In this document: one piece after another, positions 1-9,180 of the stretch | How positions within the stretch are numbered: position 1 is the stretch's first letter | How the letters are laid out: each line of letters begins with the position of its first letter | DNA from: Deltaproteobacteria bacterium | GTDB taxonomy: Bacteria > Myxococcota_A > UBA9160 > PR03 | Direction: 5' to 3' | Length of the DNA: 64,000 nt | Assembly: GCA_035063765.1 (NCBI GenBank) | Contig: JAPSFT010000007.1 | Location: 62,001 to 126,000 of the forward strand | The notes under the pieces: generated by a model | Databases searched by the model: none | The model's input: the letters and a program-made list of their open reading frames with translations, nothing else | What the model was told of the DNA's origin: nothing | Made by a program: the position numbers and the translations under genes

Positions 1-1007
1 GCATCGCACCGGCCCGCTTCGCGCGCCTGTTCGCCCACGACGGCGATCCGCTCGCGAGGCTCGTCGATGCAACAGCCGATCTCCCCGCCGGCGCACTCGT
101 CGCGCGCTGCGACGGCCAGCACCCCTTCGTCGACCTCGACGTCACCGAGGCGCTGGCGGCCTGCGCGACGGCCGAGGGACTCGACTGCGCGAAGCTGCCC
201 GACGACTTCCCGCCGGCTTTCGCCTCCGAGGTGTATCGAGTGGGCGCGCTGCGCCGGCTGGCCGCGGCGCTCCACCCGGCCCGCGACGCCGCCCTGCGCG
301 CGTACCCGCGCCATGCGGCCTGCCGGGCGGAGAGCGGCCTGCGCTGGCGGCACTTCCCCCCGCCCCGCTACGCGCCGGCCCGCCTGCACGCCTGGCGTCG
401 TGCCGCGCGTGCCCTCTACGACACGCCGCGCGCCGAGGGGGACCCCGCGCACCGCCAGGCCGCCGGCGACCAGTCGCGCTTCCACTACGAGCTTGCCGCC
501 GCGCACCTCGCGTCCGACTTCCGCGTCCTCGAGGCCGCCTGCGGAGACGGCGGCGGCACACGCTTCCTGGCCGAGCGGGTGGCCGAGGTCGTCGCCGTCG
601 ACCTCGCGCGCGGCCAGCTCCCGCGACTTGCCGGGCTGCGCGCACGCCGCTGGCCGGTGCGCGCCGTCGTCGCCGACGTGTCCCGATTGCCCTTCCCCAC
701 CGGTCGCTTCGACGCCGTTACGTCGTTCGAGACGCTCGAGCACACGGTGGATCCCGAAGCCTGCCTGGCCTCGTTCGCCCGCGTGCTGCGGCCCGGCGGG
801 GTCCTGGTGCTCTCGACGCCGCAGAGCTCGCTCGGCGCCGTGCCGCTCAACCCGCATCACCACCGGGAGTTCTCGCTCGACGAGTTGCGCGCACTGGTGA
901 CCGCGCGCTTCCGGATCCACGAACTGATCGGGATCAAGGCTGGACGCATCGTCGTCCCGGGGGATCCGGTGGGCAACAACACGGTGATGGTATGCGAGCG
1001 GCGTTGA
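1..1007 (+). CDS. Cytidylyltransferase-like plus SAM-methyltransferase fusion (5' partial)
   Basis: The reading frame is already open at position 3, so the gene begins outside the window. The first ~85 visible codons resemble the end of an SpsF-type nucleotidyltransferase (VARCDGQHPFVD is like the R-x-T-x-D-x-P-x-D segment of that family). The last ~170 residues form a class I methyltransferase, with motif I VLEAACGDGGG and later DAVTSFETLEH and LRPGGVLVLST. This suggests one protein that activates a sugar acid and methylates a small molecule or glycan. It overlaps the following sulfotransferase by 16 bases. The methyltransferase call is firm; the N-terminal call rests on a short segment. Confidence 0.75.
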   Translation, partial: IAPARFARLFAHDGDPLARLVDATADLPAGALVARCDGQHPFVDLDVTEALAACATAEGLDCAKLPDDFPPAFASEVYRVGALRRLAAALHPARDAALRAYPRHAACRAESGLRWRHFPPPRYAPARLHAWRRAARALYDTPRAEGDPAHRQAAGDQSRFHYELAAAHLASDFRVLEAACGDGGGTRFLAERVAEVVAVDLARGQLPRLAGLRARRWPVRAVVADVSRLPFPTGRFDAVTSFETLEHTVDPEACLASFARVLRPGGVLVLSTPQSSLGAVPLNPHHHREFSLDELRALVTARFRIHELIGIKAGRIVVPGDPVGNNTVMVCERR

Positions 1008-1834
1008 CTCCTCCGGACGGAGCCCCGCTGCGCGTCCTCCAGTGCGGCTACTCGAAGTCCGGCAACTGGCTGCTGCACGGGATCGTGGCGGCGATCCTCG
1101 GCCGGCACGGACGCTTCCGCTCCTTCGTCGAGGCGAGCGGCGTGGGAGCGGTGATCGATGGACTCTGCGGCGCCACGCGGCGCATGCCCGACGCCCACCG
1201 CGTGGACAACTTCAAGCTCGTCGACGGGCGCTGGCACGTGCAGTTCCCGGACCATCGCTGCCGCTTCCTGCCGCTCGACATCGAGCTGGCACTGGCACAC
1301 TCGACGCTGGTCTGGAGCCACGATCGACCGGACGAGCTGGCGCCCTGGAGCCCACGCTTCTCGCACCGTCTCTACGTGCTGCGCGACGGCCGCGACGTCG
1401 TGAACTCGATGCTCCACTACCTGGTGACGCCCGCGATCCTGGCGCTCTACCCGGACCACCGCTTCGAGACGATCGAGCAGATCTACGGGGACCTCGACTT
1501 CTTCGCCGGCAAGGTGACGGCCTGGCGCGACCACGTGCGCGCTCTGGCCGGCCGCGCCGGTGGCTGGCGGCTGGTGCGCTACGAGGCGCTGGTCGAGGAC
1601 CGAGAGGCGACGGTCGCCGCCCTCGCCGCACACCTCGGTCTGCCGGTCGACGCGTCCGCGATCGCACGCGACGCGGACTTCGCACGCATGCGCGAACAGG
1701 CGCCACGCCACCTGCGCGCGGGCCGGCGCGGCGACTGGCGACGCTGGTTCGGCACCCGGCACCGCGCGGTCTTCAAGGACCTGGCCGGGTGCGAGCTCGT
1801 CGAGCTCGGCTACGCCAGCTCCCTCGACTGGTGA
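992..1834 (+). CDS. Sulfotransferase family protein
   Basis: This 280-residue protein is a PAPS-dependent sulfotransferase. The 5'-phosphosulfate loop is CGYSKSGNWLLHG at residues 18-30, and the 3'-phosphate motif is YVLRDGRDVVNSM near residue 130. The ATG lies 16 bases inside the preceding methyltransferase, so the two are translationally coupled. The end overlaps the convergent aldo/keto reductase by 25 bases. In this setting it may sulfate a surface or flagellar glycan, but nothing in the sequence identifies the substrate. Confidence 0.85.
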   Translation: MRAALTPPDGAPLRVLQCGYSKSGNWLLHGIVAAILGRHGRFRSFVEASGVGAVIDGLCGATRRMPDAHRVDNFKLVDGRWHVQFPDHRCRFLPLDIELALAHSTLVWSHDRPDELAPWSPRFSHRLYVLRDGRDVVNSMLHYLVTPAILALYPDHRFETIEQIYGDLDFFAGKVTAWRDHVRALAGRAGGWRLVRYEALVEDREATVAALAAHLGLPVDASAIARDADFARMREQAPRHLRAGRRGDWRRWFGTRHRAVFKDLAGCELVELGYASSLDW

Positions 1835-2748
1835 GGCGATGCCGCGTTCTGCCAGCGCCAGGGATCCAGGACTGTCTCGGGGAGCGGCGGCACCAGCACC
1901 GCAAGCTCCTGCTGCAGGCGCGCCGCACGCGCGATCGCCGCGTCTGCCCGCAGGTGCGCGCCGAGCTGGGCCGCGCACTCGACGCCGATCACGAGCGCCA
2001 CGCCAGGGACCGCAGCCGCAAAGCCGAGCAGCAGCGCGGGGAGCGGCAACGCATGCGCCGCGGCGAAGGCGTGGACGCGTGCGAGCGGCGGCCGCAGCGC
2101 AGCGAGTGCGGGCGGCAGGGCGTCGGGCGGCAGGAGGGCGGCGCCCTGGAGGAACACGCTGCGCACCTGCACCTCGACGCCACGCGCCGCAGCCTCGGCA
2201 AAGAAGCCGGTGCGCAGCAACCGCTGGTCGAACAGGCTCGCCGCCACCTGGACGCGCTCGACGGTGGGATCGGCGAGCGCGTCCCAGGCCTCGGCGGGGC
2301 TCGCCGCGGAGACGCCGAGCCGGCCGATCCGGCCGGCTCGGCGTTCCGCCCGTAGTCGCGCCCAGAGCGCGCCGGCCGCGGCCTCCCGGTGCGCTGCCCG
2401 GTGCAGGAGCAGCGCATCGAGGCGCTCCACACCGAGCGCCTCGCGGCTCGCGAGGAGGCTCTGCTCGACGCGCGCGTGCACCTCGGCCTCCGACGCACCC
2501 GGCGGGCAGACGTCGGGAGCGAGCTTGGTCCCCACCGTGAAACAGGTCGCGGTGGCGGCCATCGCTGCGGCGATGCGTTGCTCGCTCTCGCCGTAGGCAC
2601 GCGCCGTGTCGAGCCCGCGTACGCCGGCAGCGCGCGCCAGCATGAGCAGGCGCGCCCGCTCGTCGGCGACCGGTGGTCCGCCGCGGTTGGCGATCCCGTA
2701 GGGTCCGCCCCACTGCGCGGTCCCGAGCACGAGGCGCGCCGCGATCAC
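1810..2748 (-). CDS. Aldo/keto reductase
   Basis: This 312-residue NADPH-dependent aldo/keto reductase starts VIAARLVLGTAQWGGPYG. The catalytic tetrad is visible as D and Y in GLDTARAYGES, K in TVGTKLAPD and H in DALLLHRA. The GTG start at 2748 overlaps the stop of the upstream SDR by four bases (GTGA), the pattern seen through this operon. Aldo/keto reductases of this kind often sit with SpsF-type cytidylyltransferases in surface-sugar clusters. A role in making a flagellin sugar is inferred from position only. Confidence 0.85.
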   Translation of the reverse strand: MIAARLVLGTAQWGGPYGIANRGGPPVADERARLLMLARAAGVRGLDTARAYGESEQRIAAAMAATATCFTVGTKLAPDVCPPGASEAEVHARVEQSLLASREALGVERLDALLLHRAAHREAAAGALWARLRAERRAGRIGRLGVSAASPAEAWDALADPTVERVQVAASLFDQRLLRTGFFAEAAARGVEVQVRSVFLQGAALLPPDALPPALAALRPPLARVHAFAAAHALPLPALLLGFAAAVPGVALVIGVECAAQLGAHLRADAAIARAARLQQELAVLVPPLPETVLDPWRWQNAASPHQSRELA

Positions 2749-3569
2749 CAGGCGGTCCAGCCGCCGTCGACGACCAGGTCGTGGCCGGTCACGAAGCTCG
2801 CCGCGGGGGAGAGCAGGAACGCAACCGGCCCGACCAGCTCCTCGGCGGCGGCCACCCGCCCGAGCGGCGTGCGCGCCTCGAGCGCGGCCCGGAAATCGGC
2901 GTCGCCACGGATCTCGTCGCGGGGGAAGGGACCCGGCGAGACGCTGTTGACGCGGATCCCGAGCGGGCCCAGGTGGCAGGCCGCGTAGCGCGTGAACTGC
3001 ACGAGGCCCGCCTTGGCTGCGCCGTAGGCCGGGGGGTTGTGCCACTGTGGATGACGCCGATAGGCAGCGGGTTGCGGTGAGACGTGGCCGTACATCGAGG
3101 CCACGTTCACGATCGCCCCGCCCCCTCCACGCATGCGTCGCGCGGCGGCCTGCGTGGCGAGGATCGGGTCGGCGAGGCCGCTCGCGAGCGCGGCGCGCGC
3201 TGTCTCCGGCGTGAGGTCCGCGAACAGCAGCCCGCCCGGGCCCCCGTAGGCGTTGTTCACCCAGCCGCCGACAGCGCCCGCCTCGCGCTCGATGCGGTCG
3301 AGGACGCGCTCGACGTCGTCGGGCCGCGCGACGTCGGCCACCTCCCAGCACACGCGACCGGCGGCGCCGCGCGCAGCCGCAGCGTCGGCGACGGCGCGGA
3401 GCGGCGCCTCGCGGCGCCCGCACACCACCACCACCGCGCCGGCCGCGGCGAGCCCGCTCGCGAGCGCGCTTCCAAGGTGCCCCCCGCCGCCCGTCACGCC
3501 GATCCCGACGCCGGCGAGCCCAAGGCCCGCGAGCGGCGGTGCAGCGACGGACGGCGGCGACACGCTCAC
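2745..3569 (-). CDS. SDR-family oxidoreductase, PtmA-like by context
   Basis: This 274-residue classical short-chain dehydrogenase has the nucleotide loop GVTGGGGHLGSA near residue 20, VNNAYGG in the NNAG position, serine in NVASMYGH and the catalytic YGAAK. The end VTGHDLVVDGGWTAW is typical of the family. The GTG start overlaps the cytidylyltransferase stop by four bases. Nonulosonate (legionaminic or pseudaminic acid) clusters of Campylobacter carry a comparable SDR, PtmA, beside a cytidylyltransferase, so a sugar-modifying role is plausible. The substrate is unknown. Confidence 0.85.
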   Translation of the reverse strand: MSVSPPSVAAPPLAGLGLAGVGIGVTGGGGHLGSALASGLAAAGAVVVVCGRREAPLRAVADAAAARGAAGRVCWEVADVARPDDVERVLDRIEREAGAVGGWVNNAYGGPGGLLFADLTPETARAALASGLADPILATQAAARRMRGGGGAIVNVASMYGHVSPQPAAYRRHPQWHNPPAYGAAKAGLVQFTRYAACHLGPLGIRVNSVSPGPFPRDEIRGDADFRAALEARTPLGRVAAAEELVGPVAFLLSPAASFVTGHDLVVDGGWTAW

Positions 3570-4306
3570 CCCTCCGCCAGCGCCTTCTGGCGCACGTGCG
3601 CGTTGCCCGCGACGAGCGCCGGCCGCGCGTCGAGCGCACGCACCATGGCCGGGTAGTCGATCGTCACGGCCTGCGCGCCGAAGGCGGCGAAGGCTCCCTG
3701 CGCCATGGTCAGATCCGCCGGCGTGTCGACGGTCCAGCGCCACGTCGGACGCGCCGGCCAGGCCGGCGGCAGCGGCACGGCGTGGCGCGCGCCACGCGCG
3801 GCGAGCCAGGTGAGCACGTGCGCCCGGTCGTGCGCCTCGGTGGCGCCTGCGTCGGCCGCCAGGACCGCCGCGCCACGCGCTACCTGCGGCGCGTAGCCGA
3901 GCGGCAGCACGCCGCCGGCGGCCTCGACGAGCGCTACGGACGGCGGCTGCACGGCCGCTCCGGCCAGCAGGTGGTCGACGATCGCGGCGTCGGTGAAGGG
4001 GTCGTCAGCGGTGATGCGGACGATCCAGGCAGGGCGTCGCGCGCGCGCGATCTCGGCGAAGCGCGACAGCACGTCCTCCACAGCGCCGCGCTGCACATGC
4101 CATCCGAGCGCCTCGCCCCAGCGTGCGGTCACGTCGTCGTCGGGGCCGGCGGTGGTGGCGAGCCACCACTCGTCGATCCGCGCCGGCGCGAGCCGCGCCG
4201 CCAGCAGCGCGAGGAGCGGCCGGCCGGCCAGCGGCGCCAGCACCTTGTTCGGGAGCCGGGTCGAGCCAGCGCGCGCCTGCACGATGCCGACGATGGCGCC
4301 CCTCAC
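3566..4306 (-). CDS. SpsF/PseF-type cytidylyltransferase
   Basis: This 246-residue protein starts with the nucleotidyltransferase signature IVQARAGSTRLPNKVL and carries VRITADDPFTD, which matches the R-x-T-x-D-x-P-x-D metal/CTP site. WRWTVDTPADL is the usual late motif. It probably makes a CMP-activated sugar acid for the flagellin glycan. The GTG start at 4306 shares four bases with the stop of the receiver-like gene. It could be the PseF-equivalent step, but SpsF-family members act on several sugars and the exact substrate cannot be read from sequence. Confidence 0.85.
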   Translation of the reverse strand: MRGAIVGIVQARAGSTRLPNKVLAPLAGRPLLALLAARLAPARIDEWWLATTAGPDDDVTARWGEALGWHVQRGAVEDVLSRFAEIARARRPAWIVRITADDPFTDAAIVDHLLAGAAVQPPSVALVEAAGGVLPLGYAPQVARGAAVLAADAGATEAHDRAHVLTWLAARGARHAVPLPPAWPARPTWRWTVDTPADLTMAQGAFAAFGAQAVTIDYPAMVRALDARPALVAGNAHVRQKALAEG

Positions 4307-4899
4307 GCCGGTTCGCCTCCGGAATCCGCGGCGGGATCCGCCGCCGTCGCCCCCGGGCAGGCTTGCGCTCCGGCGGCGGCGGGATCCGACCCGGGTGGCT
4401 CCACCCCCGCCGTGGCCGGCGGTGCCGTGTGCGCCGAGGAGCCCGGGGCGCCCGGCGATGCTGCCTCCACCACCGTGCTCGTGTCGTCCGCGCCGGCGGC
4501 CGGCGGTGATCCCGTCCCGGCCCACAGTGCCCGCGCGATCTCGGCCGGGTCGTAGGGCCGGCGCACGACGGTGCGCGCACCCGCACGCAGCGCGAGCTCG
4601 ATGTGCACGCGCGTCGGCGCCTCGACAGCGAGGGCCGCTGGCACTCCTCCGGTGGCCGGGTCGTGCGCGAGCGCCTCCACCACGTCGAGTCCTGCCCGCA
4701 CGCCCAGGTCCCAGGCCACGACGACTCCCCGCGCGCCGGCCAGCGCGGCAAGAGCGGCCGGCCCGAGCACGCCCGGGTCGAGAGCCACGACCGGCACGCC
4801 GCCGAGCGCGTCCGCGGCCGCCGCGAGCCGCTCGCGCTGCGCCGGACTCGGGTCGATGACGACGAGCGCCGGCGCTGCCGCCGCCCCTTCCGCGGTCAT
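4303..4899 (-). CDS. Receiver-like protein of the glycosylation operon
   Basis: Residues 10-125 look like a CheY-type receiver fold: VVIDP after strand 1, VVAWDLG with D64 at the phosphorylation position, and VVRRPYDP where the conserved Lys-Pro should be, so lysine is replaced by arginine. Residues 130-198 are a low-complexity Ala/Pro/Gly tail. It lies between maf and the cytidylyltransferase, joined to both by ATGA and GTGA overlaps. A signalling-like protein inside a flagellin glycosylation operon is unusual. It may be a phosphorylation-independent adaptor. Confidence 0.6.
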   Translation of the reverse strand: MTAEGAAAAPALVVIDPSPAQRERLAAAADALGGVPVVALDPGVLGPAALAALAGARGVVVAWDLGVRAGLDVVEALAHDPATGGVPAALAVEAPTRVHIELALRAGARTVVRRPYDPAEIARALWAGTGSPPAAGADDTSTVVEAASPGAPGSSAHTAPPATAGVEPPGSDPAAAGAQACPGATAADPAADSGGEPA

Positions 4900-6887
4900 C
4901 GCGCGGCCCCGGTGATCGCCCGCGCCCGGGCGCCCGCTTCGTGCGCCGGGGCCGGCCGTCCGGGCGCCGGGCCACCGTCCTCTCGCGGTGTCGGCCCAGC
5001 TTCCGGTACCGACGCGAGCTGCTGTTCGAGCCGGTCGAGGAGAGCTCGGGCCCGCTGCGCCGCGGTGAGGGTCGCGGCGAAGAGCCGTGCCGCCTCGGCG
5101 GCGGCGCCCTCGGCGGCGGGCGTCGCGTCGGCGCGGCGCGTGGCGAGCTCGTTGCGGTGACGGTCGAGCTCGGTGAGATCGTCGAGCCAGGGCAGCGCGT
5201 CGAGCGCACGGCGCACGTCACGCTCGGCACGTCCGATGGTCCGCAGCAGCTCCGCGCGCCGGCGGAGTCCGGAGGCCTGGCGCAGCGCGCGCGGCGCCTC
5301 CGCCGCGGCGCGCGCGCCCATCCGCGCCGCCCGCTCGATCGCACCGAGCGCACGGCGCCCTGCCGCGACACGTTCCGCGAACGCCGCGACCGGCGGGCGC
5401 GACGCGATTGCGTGCGCACGATCGATCGCGCCGACGTCTACCGTCTGCGCCGGCAGCTCGCCCAGGACCTCGGCGAGCGCACGATGTGCGAGGCCCGGGA
5501 TGCGCGCTCCTCCCTCGGTGCAGTTGACGATGCGTACCCCGCGCGCGGCCCAGAAGGCACCGATCGCGCGGTAGTGCTCGAGGAAGGCAGCGTAGGTGCG
5601 GGATGTGGCAACGTGGCCACCGTTCCAACCCGCCACCTGGAGCAGCTCGTCGCTAGCTCCCTCGGAAGGCGGGGCCAGGCCGAGCATCGACTTCTTCTCG
5701 GCGAGTCCCGCGAACGCGTAGCGGCCGCCGCCGAGCGTACGCAGCGACACCATGTCGTAGGCGCTGCCGCGCGCGTAGACCCGCCCGTCGGTGAAGGCGA
5801 GGTCCTGGCCGACGAGCAGGATCGGGTCGGCGCCGAGGTGCGCTGCCAGATGGACGGCGCTCTGGGCCACCGTCGCCCCGCCCGGCAGCCAGCGGCGCTC
5901 GCCGAAGCCGCGTGCCAGCCAGCAGGCCAGCCCGTTGGGCTCGGGGTAGCCGACGAAGCGCGCGCGCACCGGCGTGGCGAAGACCCGGGGATGCACCGAG
6001 GGCGGCACCACCAGCGCCAGCGACTCCGCCGGCCCGCCGTCGACGAGCTGCCCCGAGACGTCCTTGCTCTCCACCACGTGTACCAGGTCGGGTTCGATCC
6101 CGGCTCGGCGCAGCGCCGGCAAGGCCTGCCCGATCGCGATCAGCAGCACCTGCTTGCGCGCCTGCGCCAGCGTCTCGAGCTGCCGGTCGAGCGAGGGCCC
6201 GGCAGCGGCCACGACCGCCGGAACGCCCGCGAACGCGTCGAAGAGCACCGCGGCCGAGGGCGTCGCCGCGAGCGCGGGAGCGTTCTCGATCGCGAGCGCG
6301 GCCCAGGTCTCCATCATCGCGATGCGTGTGCCGGCCACCAGGTCAGCGCTGCGCTTGGTATCGGCGACGCGGCCAAGTGCCGCACGCGCCGCATCCGGCG
6401 CGAGCGCCTGGAGGGAGGGGTGCAGGAAGACGCGCACGGCGAGTCCCGCGACGTAGCGCTGCGCGAAGGCGCGCGCGAGCTCGTCGGGATCGGCCGCGAA
6501 GGCCAGCGCCGGATCGGACAGCCAGGGCAGCTCGCCGCGCAGCGCGAGCGCCGCGCGCAGACGCGCCGGTGACGGTTCGTGCACGAGCACGCGCGCCGCC
6601 GGCCGGCGGGCAAGGAAGGTCTCGAGGTGGTAGCCGAGGCCGAAGCCGACCGCGACCAGGAGGTCCACCGGCGAGGCGGCGAGCACCTCCGCTTGCGCCG
6701 CGCCCTCGCCGGCGGGGTCGTACGCGGAGGCGATCTGGCGGCCGCCCTCGACGAGCGTGGTGGCGCCCGTCGGTCCCTGGACGGCGGCGATCGCTGCGGA
6801 GTCCGCCGCCGCCACCGCCGCGGCCAGGGCCGGGTGCGCCCGGCGCAAGCGCGCCAGGTTGCGCTCAAAGTCCCGGGGTGAGGCCAA
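4896..6887 (-). CDS. Maf-family motility accessory factor / flagellin glycosyltransferase
   Basis: This ~663-residue protein matches the Maf (DUF115, MptE-like) family, which transfers nonulosonic acids onto flagellin. Diagnostic segments are FERNLARLRRAHP at the N-terminus, LLVAVGFGLGYHL and VLVHEPSP in the Rossmann-like region, VVAAAGPSLD, HVVESKDVSG, ILLVGQDLAFTDGRVYA and VNCTEGGARIPG. The TTG at 6887 is chosen because GGAG lies seven bases before it and family members begin just before FERNL; a start at 6998 is the alternative. It overlaps the end of the GH57 gene by 23 bases. Confidence 0.9.
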   Translation of the reverse strand: MASPRDFERNLARLRRAHPALAAAVAAADSAAIAAVQGPTGATTLVEGGRQIASAYDPAGEGAAQAEVLAASPVDLLVAVGFGLGYHLETFLARRPAARVLVHEPSPARLRAALALRGELPWLSDPALAFAADPDELARAFAQRYVAGLAVRVFLHPSLQALAPDAARAALGRVADTKRSADLVAGTRIAMMETWAALAIENAPALAATPSAAVLFDAFAGVPAVVAAAGPSLDRQLETLAQARKQVLLIAIGQALPALRRAGIEPDLVHVVESKDVSGQLVDGGPAESLALVVPPSVHPRVFATPVRARFVGYPEPNGLACWLARGFGERRWLPGGATVAQSAVHLAAHLGADPILLVGQDLAFTDGRVYARGSAYDMVSLRTLGGGRYAFAGLAEKKSMLGLAPPSEGASDELLQVAGWNGGHVATSRTYAAFLEHYRAIGAFWAARGVRIVNCTEGGARIPGLAHRALAEVLGELPAQTVDVGAIDRAHAIASRPPVAAFAERVAAGRRALGAIERAARMGARAAAEAPRALRQASGLRRRAELLRTIGRAERDVRRALDALPWLDDLTELDRHRNELATRRADATPAAEGAAAEAARLFAATLTAAQRARALLDRLEQQLASVPEAGPTPREDGGPAPGRPAPAHEAGARARAITGAAR

Positions 6888-9180
6888 CGCCGTGCTCCGT
6901 TCGGTAGGCAAGCCCGCGCTGGATCGCGCGCGCCGTGCGACGCACGCCGCCGAGCTCGCCGGCATAGCCGACCAGCGCGACGTGGAACGACTGCACACCG
7001 CGCAGGAAGGTGGCGCGCGTCTCGTCGGTCTCCGCGGCGCTCTGGTGCAGGCGCAGCAGGAAGCGGTCCTCGGCGTCCTGGAACTCGAGCAGTGGCGCGA
7101 GCGCGGCCTGGGCGCGGTCGCCGATCACGGCGACGCCGGCCCGCTCGTCGCCCGCCGCCACCCAGCCCTCGGTTGCGCCCAGGCAGGACGTCGCCGACAC
7201 CGACGGCGCAGCGGCGCGCGGCTGCTCGATGCGCGTCCCGGGCGGCAGGACGAAGCGCTCGATCTCGCGACCGCCGTTCACCGTGGCGAACGTGAGCCGT
7301 GCGCGCGCGTAGGCGCCGGGCATCCAGGTGACGGCCGCCACGCGCAGCGAGCGCAAGCGCACCTCGCGCAGGTGCAGCTCGTGCAACAGGTCGAGGCGCG
7401 GGCGGTCGCGGTAGGCACGGTAGACCTTGCGCCAGGGGCCGAGAGGGGTCGGGACCTCGAGCGCCAGCACGTCTCGCAGCGGACCCGCCGCCAGGCGGCG
7501 TACCCGCGCGATCGGCTGGAGGTCCGTGACCTTCTCGCCCGGCTCGGTCACGGCCACGGCATGCCCCGAGTAGAAATCGGGCGAAAGCGCCACGTCGGAG
7601 AAGGTGCCGTGCGGGATCGTGCCGACCAGCGGGGCCGGCGCGAGCGCCGGGAAGGCGAGCGCAGCGAGCGCGCCGCCCCGGTGCGGCAGCAGGCGCGCCT
7701 GCACGGCGTCCGTCTCGAGCCGCTCTGGATCCGCGGGGGCATCCGCGTCCTGTGTCGCCGGGCCTGGCACGAGGCGCAGCTCGAGGCGCTCACCCGGCGC
7801 GAGACACGGCGCCGCCACGAGCCGGGCGGTGCGGATCGAGCCGTCGCGGTGGCGCTCGAGCACCTCGACCTGCGCGGCACCGGCAGCCAGCGCCTCGGGC
7901 CGTTCAGCGACGACCGAGGCTGCCGCGAGGCGCCCGGGAGGCAGGCGCAGCAGCACCTCGACGACCTCACCCGGCCAGGGCTCCTCCCACGGGTTCGCGA
8001 GCAGCACGTCGGTGTCAGCACTACGTAGCGGCAGCAGCGCCTCGAGCCGCTCGCGCAAGAAGGCGTCGAGCCGCCCGGCGCCGGCGTGGAAGTCCTCGAG
8101 CTTCTCCTCGGTGGCGCGCGTGCGCAGGTCGCTGCGCCAGAGCTCGACGAGAGTCCGGCACCACTCCGGGCGCCGCGCCGTGCCGAGCGGCCCCTCGAGC
8201 GCACGCACCGCATGCAGCGTGCGGTGGAGCCGGAAGCAGCGCGTGTTCTGGCCGAGCCCGTCGCGGCCCGACACCGCCCAGCGGGTCGGGTTGTAGCGCG
8301 GCTGCTTCTTGCACGGGATCGGGTCGGCCGCGCTGGCCAGCTCGACCCGCGGGCCCGGCGCGAGACCGGCGCCGGCGTCGCGAGGCAGCACGAGCGCGCA
8401 GTCGGGCCGGCGCGCGAGCGCGGCGAGCGCGCCGCGGACGCGCGTCATCTCCTCGCCGCGCTCCGCGCCGGCGGGCGCCGAATGGCCCGGCCGGTAGTCG
8501 AAGATCTCGAGGTCGCCGCCGTAGGCGCAGGCCAGGCGCGGCTCACCCGGCGCCCGCGCCGCCAGCACGAAGTCGACATAGTCGGCGAGCGGCAGGACGC
8601 CGTGGGCGACGCGTTGGAACTTCTGGAACAGCACCGAGTCGTTCCACAGCAGCGGCAAGCCGCCGGTGTTGCCGATCGCGAGCCGCGCCGGGCGGTGGCG
8701 CAGCGGGCGCAGCTCCGGACGCCGGCTGGCCGGGTTGTTCCATTCCATCACGAGCGCAGTGGCGCCCAGTTCCTCGTAGAGCGGGCCGAGGCCCTGTGCG
8801 AAGGTCTGTTCGTGCACGAACCAGGTGCCCGGTGCCGCGCCGAGCAGCGCGGTATAGACGTCGCGGCCGAGGCGCAGGTTGGCGCGGTTCACGTCCTCGG
8901 GCACGAGCGGCGCGGCGAGCTGTGCAAGCCCCGAGCCCACCACCTCGACGAGCCCGCGCCCGGCCAGTTCGCGCAGGGTCTTCACCCACTCGGGATCCTC
9001 GCGCACCAGGCGTTCGAGCGTGCGCGCCGGCAGCTCGATGCCGAGCGGTAGCCGCTCCTCGGCGCTGGTGCGCAGGAGCGGCCAGTAGCAGCGCTCGAGC
9101 ACCCGCGGCACGTCCGCTTCGGGTAGCGCCGAGAAATCCAGGTTGGCGTGGAAGACCGTGAACAGCCGCAGCACGCTCAT
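6865..9180 (-). CDS. GH57-like glycoside hydrolase
   Basis: This 771-residue protein begins LRLFTVFHANLDFSAL and has PLGIELPARTL, FVHEQTFAQGLGPLYEELG and ACAYGGDLEIFDYRPG, as in the polysaccharide-deacetylase-like barrel of glycoside hydrolase family 57 (alpha-amylase or branching type). The second half is beta-rich. No signal peptide is visible, so it probably acts in the cytoplasm. The ATG overlaps the pseC stop by four bases. A GH57 enzyme between pseC and maf is not part of the known pseudaminic acid pathway; it may trim or rearrange a glycan or precursor. Confidence 0.75.
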   Translation of the reverse strand: MSVLRLFTVFHANLDFSALPEADVPRVLERCYWPLLRTSAEERLPLGIELPARTLERLVREDPEWVKTLRELAGRGLVEVVGSGLAQLAAPLVPEDVNRANLRLGRDVYTALLGAAPGTWFVHEQTFAQGLGPLYEELGATALVMEWNNPASRRPELRPLRHRPARLAIGNTGGLPLLWNDSVLFQKFQRVAHGVLPLADYVDFVLAARAPGEPRLACAYGGDLEIFDYRPGHSAPAGAERGEEMTRVRGALAALARRPDCALVLPRDAGAGLAPGPRVELASAADPIPCKKQPRYNPTRWAVSGRDGLGQNTRCFRLHRTLHAVRALEGPLGTARRPEWCRTLVELWRSDLRTRATEEKLEDFHAGAGRLDAFLRERLEALLPLRSADTDVLLANPWEEPWPGEVVEVLLRLPPGRLAAASVVAERPEALAAGAAQVEVLERHRDGSIRTARLVAAPCLAPGERLELRLVPGPATQDADAPADPERLETDAVQARLLPHRGGALAALAFPALAPAPLVGTIPHGTFSDVALSPDFYSGHAVAVTEPGEKVTDLQPIARVRRLAAGPLRDVLALEVPTPLGPWRKVYRAYRDRPRLDLLHELHLREVRLRSLRVAAVTWMPGAYARARLTFATVNGGREIERFVLPPGTRIEQPRAAAPSVSATSCLGATEGWVAAGDERAGVAVIGDRAQAALAPLLEFQDAEDRFLLRLHQSAAETDETRATFLRGVQSFHVALVGYAGELGGVRRTARAIQRGLAYRTEHGVGLTPGL

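Noticed and set aside
857-2713. Long minus-strand frame of 618 codons
   Set aside because: It lies opposite the sulfotransferase and across the aldo/keto reductase in another frame. It is Arg/Ala-rich with no motif. Long shadow frames are expected at this GC content, and the same holds for many others in the window.
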